A DNA stretch of 64,000 nt from Cupriavidus oxalaticus (GTDB lineage Bacteria; Pseudomonadota; Gammaproteobacteria; Burkholderiales; Burkholderiaceae), in the NCBI RefSeq assembly GCF_016894385.1, contig NZ_CP069812.1:496001-560000 (forward strand), written 5' to 3'. The notes beneath the pieces were generated by a model. The model was not told the DNA's origin. It was given only the letters and a program-made list of their open reading frames with translations, and made no database searches. Below are positions 26,304 to 34,491 of this stretch, in pieces; the first letter of the stretch is position 1, and every line of letters begins with the position of its first letter. Made by a program: the position numbers and the translations under genes.

Positions 26304-27337
26304 GCCGGGTGCCAATGACGCAGTTGGAGCGGATTGCCAACGCCGCCCTGCGGCGCGCGGGCGCGAGCCAGCTGCAGGCCGACGCAACGGCCGCGGCGCT
26401 GGTGCGCGCCGATGCGGCGGGGCTGGCCTCGCATGGCGTATCGCGGATACCCATGTATGTGGCGCACCTGCGCGCGGACCGTGTCGACGGCCGCGCCATG
26501 CCCACGGTGCGCGCCGCGCGCGCCAGTGCCGCGCTGGTCGATGCGGGCTGCGGCTTCGCCTTCCCGGCCTGCGACCTGGCCATTGCCGAGGCAATGGGCC
26601 GGGCCTACGAAACCGGTGTCGGTGTCGCGGCGGTCACCAACAGCCATCACTTCGGCGCGGCCGCGCTGCCGCTCGATCCGGTGGCGCGCGCGGGCATGGT
26701 GGGCATCGCCATGGGCAACTCGCCCGCAGCGATGCCTGCCTGGGGAGGGCGGCGCCCGCTGTTCGGCACCAATCCCATTGCCGCGGTGTTTCCGCGCCGG
26801 GGCCATGCGCCGGTCGTGATCGACCTGTCGCTGTCCGAGGTCGCGCGCGGCAAGATCATGGTGGCCGCGAAGCAGGGCAAGCCGATCCCGCTGGGCTGGG
26901 CCCTGGACGAAGCCGGCCAGCCGACCACCGATGCGCAGGCCGCGCTGCGCGGCTCGATGCTGCCCGCGGGCGGCGTCAAGGGCGCGATGCTGGCGCTGAT
27001 GGTCGAGCTGCTGGTGACCTCGCTGGCCGGCGCCAGCTTTGGCGCCGAAGCGGATTCCTTTTTCACCGAAGCCGGCAACCGGCCGCGTATCGGCCAGCTC
27101 TTCATGGTGCTGGACCCGGGCGCGTTCGCGGGCTCCGACGCCTATGCCGGACGTGTCGAAGCCCTGTTGCAGGCGATGCTGGATGACGCGGGCACGCGCC
27201 TGCCCGGTGCGCGGCGCGATGCCGCGCAGGCCGATGCGCAGGCCCATGGCATAGAGATCCCCGATGCCCTGCTCAGGGAGCTGCGCGAACTTGCGGAAGA
27301 ACTTGCGGAAGAAGCGGTACAGGAGGGCAAGGCCTAG
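26300..27337 (+). CDS. comC: Malate/L-lactate dehydrogenase family (Ldh2), probable (R)-sulfolactate dehydrogenase
   Basis: NAD(P)-dependent oxidoreductase of 345 residues. Family blocks include RADAAGLASHGVSRIPMYV, TNSHHFGAAALPLDPVARAGMVGIAMGNSPAAMPAWGG, FGTNPIAAVFPR and PAGGVKGAMLALMVELL. It overlaps the preceding dehydrogenase by an ATGA. ComC interconverts sulfopyruvate and (R)-sulfolactate; paired with SlcC it racemises sulfolactate. The C-terminal tail is unusually acidic (RELAEELAEEAVQEG). Other Ldh2 substrates cannot be excluded. Confidence 0.7.
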   Translation: MSRVPMTQLERIANAALRRAGASQLQADATAAALVRADAAGLASHGVSRIPMYVAHLRADRVDGRAMPTVRAARASAALVDAGCGFAFPACDLAIAEAMGRAYETGVGVAAVTNSHHFGAAALPLDPVARAGMVGIAMGNSPAAMPAWGGRRPLFGTNPIAAVFPRRGHAPVVIDLSLSEVARGKIMVAAKQGKPIPLGWALDEAGQPTTDAQAALRGSMLPAGGVKGAMLALMVELLVTSLAGASFGAEADSFFTEAGNRPRIGQLFMVLDPGAFAGSDAYAGRVEALLQAMLDDAGTRLPGARRDAAQADAQAHGIEIPDALLRELRELAEELAEEAVQEGKA

Positions 27338-27414
27338 CAGTTTTCGATTCGATTCCCACCACGAAAGCGGACCCGACACAGAACGGGCCAGCGACCACAA
27401 AACGGAGACACACC

Positions 27415-28446
27415 ATGGTTCGAGGTTTGATTCGCACCGCGCTCAGGTACGGAGCCGGCGCGCTTGTCGCGTTGTCCGCAGTATCCACGCTCACCGGACT
27501 GGCCTCGGCGCCGGCCGCCGCACAGGGCACGGCGCAGGCGTCGGTGCCCGCCCACGACTATCCAGGCAAGCCGATCCGCTATGTGGTCCCGTTCGCGGCC
27601 GGGGGCCTGACGGACATCATGGCGCGCCTGGTCGGGCACCAGCTCGCGGAGGAGTGGAAGCGGCCCGTGGTGGTCGACAACAAGCCCGGCGGCAACGCGA
27701 ACATCGGCGCCGACCAGGTCGCGAAGGCACCCGCCGACGGCTATACCTGGCTCGCGGTCACGCTGACCCATGCCTCCAATGTCACGCTGTTCCCCAGGCT
27801 GCCGTTCAGCATGCAGAAAGACCTGGTGCCGGTGGCGCGCATCGCCTCGTCGCCGATGCTGGTGGTGGTGCCGGCCAGTTCGCCGGTCAGGTCGATGAAG
27901 GACCTGGCCGCGGCGGCGCAGAAGGGCAAGCTCAATGCCGGCTCCAGTGGCAACGGCACGCCGCCGCACCTGACGCTGGCCCTGTTCGAGAGCCTGACCG
28001 GCGCCAGCCTGACCCATGTGCCGTACAAGGGCGGGGCGCCGTCGATGACCGACCTGATCGGCGGCCAGATCGACGTGGTGTTCTCCAATTTCCCGGAGTC
28101 GCTGGCCTATGTGAAGGGCGGCAAGCTGCGCGCGCTGGCGGTGACCACGCGCGAGCGGCATCCGCTGCTGCCCGACGTGCCGACCGTGGCCGAGGCCGGC
28201 TTCCCCGACCTGATCGTCGAGAACTGGACGGGCCTGATGATGCCGGCCGCCACGCCGAAGCCGATCGTCGACAAGGTCGCCGCGTCGGTGGCGCGCATGC
28301 TCCAGGCCGACGCGGTGCGCGAGCGCATCGTGGCGGCCGGGTTCAGCCCGGCGCCGCAGACCAGCGGCCCCTTCGCCGAATACTTCAACGGCGAGGTGAC
28401 GCGGTGGGCGCGGTTGATCGAAGAGAAGCACATCCGCGCCGAGTAG
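27415..28446 (+). CDS. Bug-type periplasmic binding protein (TctC family) of the sulfolactate-like operon
   Basis: A 343-residue secreted solute receptor. The signal peptide covers residues about 1-40. The mature start DYPGKPIRYVVPFAAGGLTDIMARLVG and later NASNIGADQVAKAPADGYT-like and VPYKGGAPSMTDLIGGQID blocks are diagnostic of Bug/TctC proteins, which bind carboxylates. GGAGA precedes the ATG, 77 bases after the Ldh2 gene, so it is probably operonic. No TctA/TctB membrane genes are in the window; the receptor must use partners elsewhere or serve in sensing. Confidence 0.88.
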   Translation: MVRGLIRTALRYGAGALVALSAVSTLTGLASAPAAAQGTAQASVPAHDYPGKPIRYVVPFAAGGLTDIMARLVGHQLAEEWKRPVVVDNKPGGNANIGADQVAKAPADGYTWLAVTLTHASNVTLFPRLPFSMQKDLVPVARIASSPMLVVVPASSPVRSMKDLAAAAQKGKLNAGSSGNGTPPHLTLALFESLTGASLTHVPYKGGAPSMTDLIGGQIDVVFSNFPESLAYVKGGKLRALAVTTRERHPLLPDVPTVAEAGFPDLIVENWTGLMMPAATPKPIVDKVAASVARMLQADAVRERIVAAGFSPAPQTSGPFAEYFNGEVTRWARLIEEKHIRAE

Positions 28447-28495
28447 TCGAACAGCACCGGGTGGCGGTGCCAGGCACAAGAGGGCCTCCGGTATG

Positions 28496-28512
28496 ATCTG
28501 GCTTATCCAGAT
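28496..28512. promoter_or_regulatory. Palindromic operator candidate at the GntR gene promoter
   Basis: ATCTGG-CTTAT-CCAGAT is a perfect 6-bp inverted repeat with a 5-base spacer, a geometry suited to a GntR dimer. It directly follows a TATGAT -10-like hexamer (28492-28497), so it covers the likely transcription start of the regulator gene. A related sequence overlaps the -10 of the operon promoter near 23807-23827. Confidence 0.65.
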
Positions 28513-28567
28513 GAATCGGCCCGCGCACCCGGCAAGGCGGCGCGGGCCAGCGAACAGGGATTTCAAC

Positions 28568-29308
28568 GTGGGTGCCAGATTTGATGCCGCCAGCGCGATC
28601 GGCGGCGTCCTGTACAAGGACGTCAAGCAGGCCATTCTTTCCGCCCTGGCGGAGGGGGAGTGGAAGCCGGGAGAAGCCATTCCGTCCGAGCGCAAGCTGA
28701 TCGAACGCTTCGGCGTGTCGATCGGCACGTTGCGCAAGGCGATCGACGAACTGGTGGCCGAAGGCATCATGATCCGGCACCAGGGACGCGGCACATTCGT
28801 CGCCACGCACCGGCAGGAGGATCACTTCTTCCGCTTCTTCCGTATCGTGCGCCAGGACGGCCATCGCGAATACCCGACCGTACGCCTGGCCAGGTTCCGG
28901 CGCGCGAAGGCCGACAAGGACGAGGCGGCCGCGCTGGGGCTGGCCGTTGGCGAGCCCGTGTTTCGCTTCGCCAATGTGCTGTCGCTGGAAGGCACCCCGA
29001 TGATGATCGATGCCATCACCGTGCCGGAAGCGCGCTTCAAGGGCCTGACGGAGAAGCAGCTGCGCGAGCGGCCCAATACGCTCTACAACTTCTACCAGGA
29101 TGTCTTCGGCATCAATATCATCCGCACCGAAGAGCGGTTGCGCTCGGCACTGGCGGACGAAGACGACCACGAGCTGCTGGGTGTGCCGGTGGGCAGCCCG
29201 TTGCTGAAGATCCTGCGCGTGGCCTCGTCCTACCACGACGAACGGATCGAGTACCGGGTGTCGCGGCTGGATACGAGCCGGCATGAGTTTCTGTTGACGC
29301 AGCCGTAG
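28568..29308 (+). CDS. GntR-family (HutC/UTRA) transcriptional regulator
   Basis: A 246-residue repressor with an N-terminal winged helix (YKDVKQAILSALAEGEWKPGEAIPSERKLIERFGVSIGTLRKAIDELVAEGIMIRHQGRGTFVA) and a C-terminal UTRA ligand domain. I chose the GTG at 28568, preceded by AGGGA at good spacing, over the in-frame ATGs at 28493 and 28511, because those lie within the promoter -10/operator palindrome. The protein then has the usual HutC-type length. It is last in the sulfolactate-like cluster and likely responds to its substrate. Confidence 0.88.
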   Translation: MGARFDAASAIGGVLYKDVKQAILSALAEGEWKPGEAIPSERKLIERFGVSIGTLRKAIDELVAEGIMIRHQGRGTFVATHRQEDHFFRFFRIVRQDGHREYPTVRLARFRRAKADKDEAAALGLAVGEPVFRFANVLSLEGTPMMIDAITVPEARFKGLTEKQLRERPNTLYNFYQDVFGINIIRTEERLRSALADEDDHELLGVPVGSPLLKILRVASSYHDERIEYRVSRLDTSRHEFLLTQP

Positions 29309-29375
29309 GGCGTGACGCTTCCGGCATCGAGAGGAGAGGTGCCGGAAGCGTGCCTGGCAGTCCAACGTCCAAAGC

Positions 29376-29410
29376 AAAAAGCCGCGTTCTCTTGCGAGAA
29401 CGCGGCTTTT
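29376..29410. terminator. Bidirectional rho-independent terminator between the GntR gene and tRNA-Met
   Basis: AAAAAGCCGCGTTCTC and GAGAACGCGGCTTTT flank a TTGC loop, giving a perfect stem of about 15 bp with A/T runs on both sides. It serves the GntR gene (plus) and the tRNA (minus). Confidence 0.9.
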
Positions 29411-29418
29411 CAAATAGA

Positions 29419-29495
<77 letters not shown>

Positions 29496-29575
29496 AACGA
29501 AGACTGAGATTATACAGGGGCTTCCGGCACTGTCAACACCCTCGTGCGAAGATTTTTTCGGGGCACCGGTGCCCA

Positions 29576-29607
29576 CGAAAAAACGGCAGGCCGGGTTGGC
29601 CTGCCGT
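29576..29607 (-). terminator. Rho-independent terminator of the MHS transporter gene
   Basis: ACGGCAGGCC (29583-29592) and GGCCTGCCGT (29598-29607) form a perfect 10-bp stem with a GGGTT loop. On the minus strand the T run (A residues from 29577) follows immediately. It lies 30 bases past the transporter stop. Confidence 0.85.
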
Positions 29608-29636
29608 TGTGGTCACGGTTACGTCCCGCCGACCGT

Positions 29637-31334
29637 TCAGTCGTGGGCGTAGATATCCACGTCCTTGGTTTCCCGCACGAACAGCGCACCGATCACGAAG
29701 GTGAGGGCCGCGATGATGATCGGGTACCACAGGCCATAGTAGATATTGCCGTTCTGGGCCACCAGCGCGAACGAGATGGTGGGCAGCAGGCCGCCGAACC
29801 AGCCGTTGCCGATATGGTAGGGCAGCGACATCGAGGTATAGCGGATGCGGGTCGGGAACAGCTCCACCAGCATGGCGGCGATCGGGCCATACACCATGGT
29901 GACGTAGATCACCAGGATGACCAGGATCACCAGCACCATGATCGTGTTCATCTGCGCCGGGTCGGCCTTGGCCGGATAGCCGGCAGCGGACATGGCACCG
30001 CTCACCTCCTTCTTGAACGCCGCGATCTGGGCCTTGCTGGCGTCGTCGAAGCTGTGGCCGTTGGCAAGCCTGGCGTCGAGGGACTTGATCTCCTTGTCGC
30101 CGATCCTGACCGTAGCCAGCGTGCCGGCCGGGGCTTCCACCACCTCGTAGCTGGCCGAGGACTGGGCCAGGGTGCGCTTGGCGATATCGCACGAGCTGCG
30201 GAAGTCGATCTCGCGGGCGATCGGGCTGCCCTGGAACGAGCACTGCTTCGGATCCGCGGTCACCACGATCTGGGCGCTCTGCTGGGCGCGCTCCAGCGCC
30301 GGGTTGGCGTAGTGGGTCAGCGCCTTGAACAGCGGGAAGTAGGTCAGCACGGCCAGCGCGCAGCCCGCCATGATGATCCACTTGCGGCCGATCTTGTCCG
30401 ACAGCGCGCCGAAGAAGATGAAGAACGGCGTGCCGATCACCAGGGCACCGGCAATCAGCAGGTTGGCCGTCTTGGCATCGACCTTGAGCACCTGGGTCAG
30501 GAAGAACAGCGCGTAGAACTGGCCGGTATACCAGACCACGGCCTGGCCGGCGGTCAGGCCGAGCAGGGCCAGGATCACGATCTTCAGGTTGCGCCACTGG
30601 GCGAAGGATTCGGTTAGCGGGGCCTTGGAGGTCTTGCCTTCGGCCTTCATGCGCTGGAACGCCGGCGATTCATTCATCGACAGGCGGATGTACACCGAGA
30701 CGCCGAGCAGCAGGATCGACAGCAGGAACGGAATGCGCCAGCCCCAGACTTCGAAGTTCGGGCCGGTCAGCTCGCGGCACAGCAGGATCACGATCAGCGA
30801 CAGGAACAGGCCCAGCGTGGCCGTGGTCTGGATCCACGAGGTGTAGGAACCGCGCTTGCCGTGCGGCGCGTGCTCGGCCACGTAGGTGGCGGCACCGCCG
30901 TACTCGCCGCCGAGCGCCAGGCCCTGCAGCATGCGCAGCGCGATCAGGATGATCGGGGCAGCCCAGCCGATGGTGGCATAGCCCGGCAGCAGGCCGACGA
31001 TGAACGTCGACACGCCCATGATCAGGATCGTTACCAGGAAGGTGTACTTGCGTCCGATCATGTCGCCCAGGCGGCCGAACACCAGCGCGCCGAACGGCCG
31101 CACGATAAAGCCGGCGGCAAAAGCGAGCAGCGCGAAGATGAAGGCCGAGGTCGGATCCAGCCCGGCGAAGAACTGCTTGGCGATGATCGCCGCCAGCGAG
31201 CCGTACAGGTAAAAGTCGTACCACTCGAACACCGTGCCGAGCGAAGAGGCAAGAATCACCTTGCGCTCCTCGCGTGTCATCGGTGTGTTTTGGGTACCCC
31301 CTCCGGGTACCGCAACGTTTTGCACGTTTGCCAT
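29637..31334 (-). CDS. MFS transporter, metabolite:H+ symporter (MHS) family, with a large inserted loop
   Basis: Inner-membrane proton symporter of 565 residues, related to ShiA/ProP/KgtP transporters of organic acids and osmolytes. Family motifs: VFEWYDFYLYG in helix 1, RPFGALVFGRLGDMIGRKYTF between helices 2 and 3, and RMLQGLALGGEYGGAATYVAEHAP. MHS proteins usually have about 430-450 residues; here some 120 extra residues (about 341-460) lie between late helices, hydrophilic and with two cysteines (C365, C382). GGAGGAGAC precedes the ATG. Substrate unknown; carboxylates are typical. It ends in a good terminator and is likely monocistronic. Confidence 0.9.
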   Translation of the reverse strand: MANVQNVAVPGGGTQNTPMTREERKVILASSLGTVFEWYDFYLYGSLAAIIAKQFFAGLDPTSAFIFALLAFAAGFIVRPFGALVFGRLGDMIGRKYTFLVTILIMGVSTFIVGLLPGYATIGWAAPIILIALRMLQGLALGGEYGGAATYVAEHAPHGKRGSYTSWIQTTATLGLFLSLIVILLCRELTGPNFEVWGWRIPFLLSILLLGVSVYIRLSMNESPAFQRMKAEGKTSKAPLTESFAQWRNLKIVILALLGLTAGQAVVWYTGQFYALFFLTQVLKVDAKTANLLIAGALVIGTPFFIFFGALSDKIGRKWIIMAGCALAVLTYFPLFKALTHYANPALERAQQSAQIVVTADPKQCSFQGSPIAREIDFRSSCDIAKRTLAQSSASYEVVEAPAGTLATVRIGDKEIKSLDARLANGHSFDDASKAQIAAFKKEVSGAMSAAGYPAKADPAQMNTIMVLVILVILVIYVTMVYGPIAAMLVELFPTRIRYTSMSLPYHIGNGWFGGLLPTISFALVAQNGNIYYGLWYPIIIAALTFVIGALFVRETKDVDIYAHD

Positions 31335-31587
31335 TCTTGTCTCCTCCGTCTGGATGGGATCTCGGGCGAGGCGCGGCAACATCGCGGAAAACGGCCCGTG
31401 CCGCTGGCCGGGAGCCTGAGTTGCAGAGGATTGTGGGAGGCGAAACTTACTGCGTTCTGACAGATTTCGGCGCGCAAGTGCCAAAAATGTCGGGGTATAC
31501 GCTAGCCGTTTTCAGGGCTGCGCATGGTGCGGTGCAGCCAGCTTCAGCGCCTGCATGGCATTGCGGAGCGGCTCCGCCGGCATATCG

Positions 31588-31917
31588 CTATGCAGCATCG
31601 GAGCCAGGCCCGCGCAAGGCACCCTGCGAAGGCAGGGGGGCGGGCGCGTCAGCCTTGTCGTGTGCTTCGTCGGCGCGGTTCATGCGCCAGGCGTACAGGG
31701 CGGCCATCAGCACGTAGACCACCAGCGCCCCCTGGGCACCCACCCAGAACGAGAACGGCCAGCCGAAGAAGTCAAAGCGCAGTTCGCGCGCAAACCAGGC
31801 CACCACGAAGGTAACCACGAACCAGACTGCCAGCAGCCCGGCGATCCAGCGCAGGTTGCGATGCCAGGCCCGGCGCTGACGGGCTTCGGCGAGGTCAGGG
31901 GCGGGCACGTCGCTCAT
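31588..31917 (-). CDS. DUF4212 small membrane protein (symporter small subunit family), apparently orphan
   Basis: A 109-residue protein with two membrane helices (about residues 25-47 and 57-76) and the family pattern WHRNLRWIAGLLAVWFVVTFVVAWFARELRFDFFGWPFSFWVGAQGALVVYVLMAALYAWRMNR. DUF4212 proteins normally precede a sodium:solute symporter of the acetate/carboxylate type. Here the symporter gene is missing: the next minus-strand gene is the unrelated MHS transporter. It overlaps the sensor kinase stop by an ATGA, so it belongs to the two-component operon. The C-terminal 20 residues are Pro/Gly-rich and may be atypical. Confidence 0.85.
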   Translation of the reverse strand: MSDVPAPDLAEARQRRAWHRNLRWIAGLLAVWFVVTFVVAWFARELRFDFFGWPFSFWVGAQGALVVYVLMAALYAWRMNRADEAHDKADAPAPLPSQGALRGPGSDAA

Positions 31918-33467
31918 GAGGTGGGAGTTTCGGTGGGGCGGCGCAGGGTCACGCGGAAATGCGCGCCGGCCAGGCGCGGCGATTGCTGATAGACGTGGTC
32001 GGAAATCTGCACGTCGCCGCCGTGTTGCTGCACGATCTCGCGCACGATGGCCAGGCCCAGCCCGCTGCCTTCGGTATTGGTGCCGAGCACGCGGTAGAAG
32101 CGCTCCATCACGCGTTCGCGGTCGGCCGGCGCAATGCCCGGGCCGGTGTCTTCCACGTCGAGGTAGGCAAACGGCTCGAAGGCATCGGCGCTGACGCGCA
32201 CCGTCGCGTGCCCGCCGCGCGGCGTGTAGCGGATGGCATTGTCGAGCAGGTTGTTGAGCATCTCCGTCAGCATCAGCCGGTTGCCCAGCACCGTCACCGG
32301 GTGGTCGTCGGCTTCCAGCCCCAGGTCGATGTCGCGCGCCCAGGCTTGCGGCAGCCAGTCCTTGACCACCTCGCGCGCCAGCGCACCCAGGTCAAGCTCG
32401 CCCATGCCGCCGGCGCCGGCCAGGTTTTCCATGCGCGCCAGCGACAGCAGCTGCGTGACTAGGTGCGCGGTGCGCTCGGAGCTGCCCGCGATCTGCGCCA
32501 GCGAGCGCCGCAGTTCTTCCGGCGACTGCTCGCGCTGCGCCAGCTCGGCCTGCATGCGCAGCCCCGCCAGCGGGGTCTTCATCTGGTGCGCGGCATCGGC
32601 GATAAAGCGTTTCTGCGTCTGCACCGACTGGTCCAGCCGCGCCAGCAGGTCGTTGAACGATCCCACCAGCGGCGTGATCTCCTGCGGCGCGGCGCGTTCG
32701 TCGATGGGACTGGTGTCGCCGGGGTTGCGCGCGCGGATGCGCTGCTGGATCGCGGTCAGCGGCGCCAGTCCGCGCGAGAGCCCGAACCACACCAGCACCA
32801 CCGCCAGCGGCAGGATCACGAACTGGGGCAGGATCACGCCCTTGATGATCTCGTTGGCCAGGCGCGCGCGCTTGTCGAGTGTTTCGGCCACCTGCACCAG
32901 TACCGGCTGGTTGCCGCTGACATTGCGCAGGTCGATGTAGGTATAGGCCACGCGCACGTCGTTGCCGGCGACGCGGTCGTCGCGCAGCGACACCAGGCCG
33001 GCGTGGCCCTGGTCTTCTTCCGACGGCAGCGGCAGGTCGTGGTCGCCGGCGATGTACTCGCCGCGCTTGCCGACCACCTGGTAATAGATATTGTCGGTCT
33101 CGTCCGCGCGCAGGATCTCGCGCGCCGACAGGGGCAATTGCAGCGTGACGCGGCCGTTGACCTCGCGCAGCTGCTGCGACAGCACGATGGCACTGGCTTC
33201 CAGCGCCCGGTCGAACGGGCCATTGGCGATCGACTTGGCGACCAGGTACGTTACCGCGATGCTCATCGGCCACAGCAGCAGCAGCGGCGCCAGCATCCAG
33301 TCGAGGATCTCGCCGAACAGCGAGCGCGGCGCGGGCGTGGCGGTGCTTTCCTCCAGGTGCGGCAGTGCGTCGGCCAGTTCCTGGTCGGCGGCGTCCGGCG
33401 GCGTGGCAGGGGAGGGCGGCGGCACGGCGCGGTGCGCGCGCCGCCAGGGCAGTTGCAGCAGGCTCAT
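31914..33467 (-). CDS. Sensor histidine kinase (TctE/QseC-like)
   Basis: Membrane sensor kinase of 517 residues. Two membrane helices (about 57-78 and 209-230) bracket a periplasmic sensor region of about 130 residues. A HAMP-like linker follows, then HisKA with phospho-acceptor H294 (FIADAAHQMKTPLAGLRMQAE) and HATPase motifs N (NLLDNAIRYTPRGG), G1 (DTGPGIAP) and G2 (GSGLGLAIV). The N-terminal 50 residues are a Pro-rich cytoplasmic tail. The response regulator gene lies 94 bases upstream and DUF4212 overlaps downstream. The association suggests control of carboxylate uptake, but the ligand is unknown. Confidence 0.92.
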   Translation of the reverse strand: MSLLQLPWRRAHRAVPPPSPATPPDAADQELADALPHLEESTATPAPRSLFGEILDWMLAPLLLLWPMSIAVTYLVAKSIANGPFDRALEASAIVLSQQLREVNGRVTLQLPLSAREILRADETDNIYYQVVGKRGEYIAGDHDLPLPSEEDQGHAGLVSLRDDRVAGNDVRVAYTYIDLRNVSGNQPVLVQVAETLDKRARLANEIIKGVILPQFVILPLAVVLVWFGLSRGLAPLTAIQQRIRARNPGDTSPIDERAAPQEITPLVGSFNDLLARLDQSVQTQKRFIADAAHQMKTPLAGLRMQAELAQREQSPEELRRSLAQIAGSSERTAHLVTQLLSLARMENLAGAGGMGELDLGALAREVVKDWLPQAWARDIDLGLEADDHPVTVLGNRLMLTEMLNNLLDNAIRYTPRGGHATVRVSADAFEPFAYLDVEDTGPGIAPADRERVMERFYRVLGTNTEGSGLGLAIVREIVQQHGGDVQISDHVYQQSPRLAGAHFRVTLRRPTETPTS

Positions 33468-33561
33468 CTCGACGGTGGTCGCTCGGTTGCGGTCGTGCTC
33501 GCCTGCAAGGGTGAGGCTAAGGTGCGGGCCGCGTCAATGGGGCCACATAAACCGGGCCACG

Positions 33562-34251
33562 TCAGTGCTGCGCCGCCACGGCCGGCTGGAATTTTTCCAG
33601 GCAGTAGCCCAGGCCGCGGACCGTGGCGATGCGGATGCCGCCCACCTCGATCTTCTTGCGCAGGCGGTGCACGTAGACTTCGATCGCGTTGTTGCTGACT
33701 TCCTCGCCCCACTCGCACAGGTGGTCGACCAGCTGTTCCTTGGACACCAGCCGGCCGCAGCGCGTCAGCAGGATCTCCAGCAGTCCGATCTCGCGCGCCG
33801 ACAGGTCCAGCATCTGCTCGTTCAGGTAGGCGATGCGGCCGACCTGGTCGAAGGCCAGCGGCCCGTGCCGCATCAGCGTGGCGCCGCCGCCGGCGCCGCG
33901 GCGCACCAGCGCGCGCACGCGGGCTTCCAGCTCGGACAGCGCGAAGGGCTTGGCCATGTAGTCGTCGGCGCCCAGGTCCAGGCCCTTGACGCGTTCGTCG
34001 ACGCTGTCGGCCGCGGTCAGGATCAGCACCGGCAGCATCGCGCCGCGGGCGCGCAGGCGCTTGAGCACCTCCAGGCCGGACATGCGCGGCAGTCCCAGGT
34101 CCAGGATCAGCAGGTCGAAGGCCTGGGTAGAGAGGGCCGAGTCGGCGCCCAGCCCGTCGGCAACGTGGTCGACGGCATAACCCGAGTGACGTAGCGAGCG
34201 CGTCAGGCCATCGGCCAGCGTGTCGTCATCTTCGGCGATCAGAATACGCAT
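33562..34251 (-). CDS. OmpR-family response regulator
   Basis: A 229-residue regulator: receiver domain with acidic pocket (AEDDD) and phospho-acceptor D51 (LLILDLGLPRMSG), Thr in LTAAD and Lys in DDYMAKPF. The C-terminal winged helix (LSAREIGLLEILLTRCGRLVSKEQL, SNNAIEVYVHRLRKKI, IATVRGLGYCLE) is of OmpR type. The start at 34251 fits the family (MRILIAEDD); upstream open frame is without similarity and crosses the LexA box. First gene of the regulator-kinase-DUF4212 unit and divergent from recA. Confidence 0.94.
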   Translation of the reverse strand: MRILIAEDDDTLADGLTRSLRHSGYAVDHVADGLGADSALSTQAFDLLILDLGLPRMSGLEVLKRLRARGAMLPVLILTAADSVDERVKGLDLGADDYMAKPFALSELEARVRALVRRGAGGGATLMRHGPLAFDQVGRIAYLNEQMLDLSAREIGLLEILLTRCGRLVSKEQLVDHLCEWGEEVSNNAIEVYVHRLRKKIEVGGIRIATVRGLGYCLEKFQPAVAAQH

Positions 34252-34317
34252 GGTTGTCTCCACCTGGCCGGCATAGCCGGGCGCCTTGAGAATGGGCGCG
34301 ATGGGGCTTGCCAAGCA

Positions 34318-34337
34318 TACTGTTTTTTTATACAGTA
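34318..34337. promoter_or_regulatory. LexA (SOS) box of recA
   Basis: TACTGTTTTTTTATACAGTA, read on the other strand TACTGTATAAAAAAACAGTA, matches the E. coli LexA consensus at 19 of 20 positions, with both CTGT and ACAG ends intact. It lies 154 bases before the recA ATG and 66 bases before the divergent response-regulator start, so it could affect both genes. Confidence 0.88.
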
Positions 34338-34491
34338 CCCGCACATTCCGCTGGGGCCGCCCGGGGATGCTTCCTGAGTGATGCTTCCTGATTGGCGGCC
34401 GCGCAGACAGCCGGGCCGGCGCTGGAGCCGGCAAAAGCCGGTGCCGCGCCACATGCGGCCTATTTATACACCATTTGATTCAAGGACGACC

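Noticed and set aside
28493..28567. Upstream ATG starts for the GntR gene at 28493 and 28511
   Set aside because: Both lie inside the -10/operator palindrome; the GTG at 28568 has a good ribosome-binding site and gives normal family length.
31335..31587. Remnant of a sodium:solute symporter downstream of the DUF4212 gene
   Set aside because: The minus-strand sequence has only a 23-codon frame with no symporter similarity.
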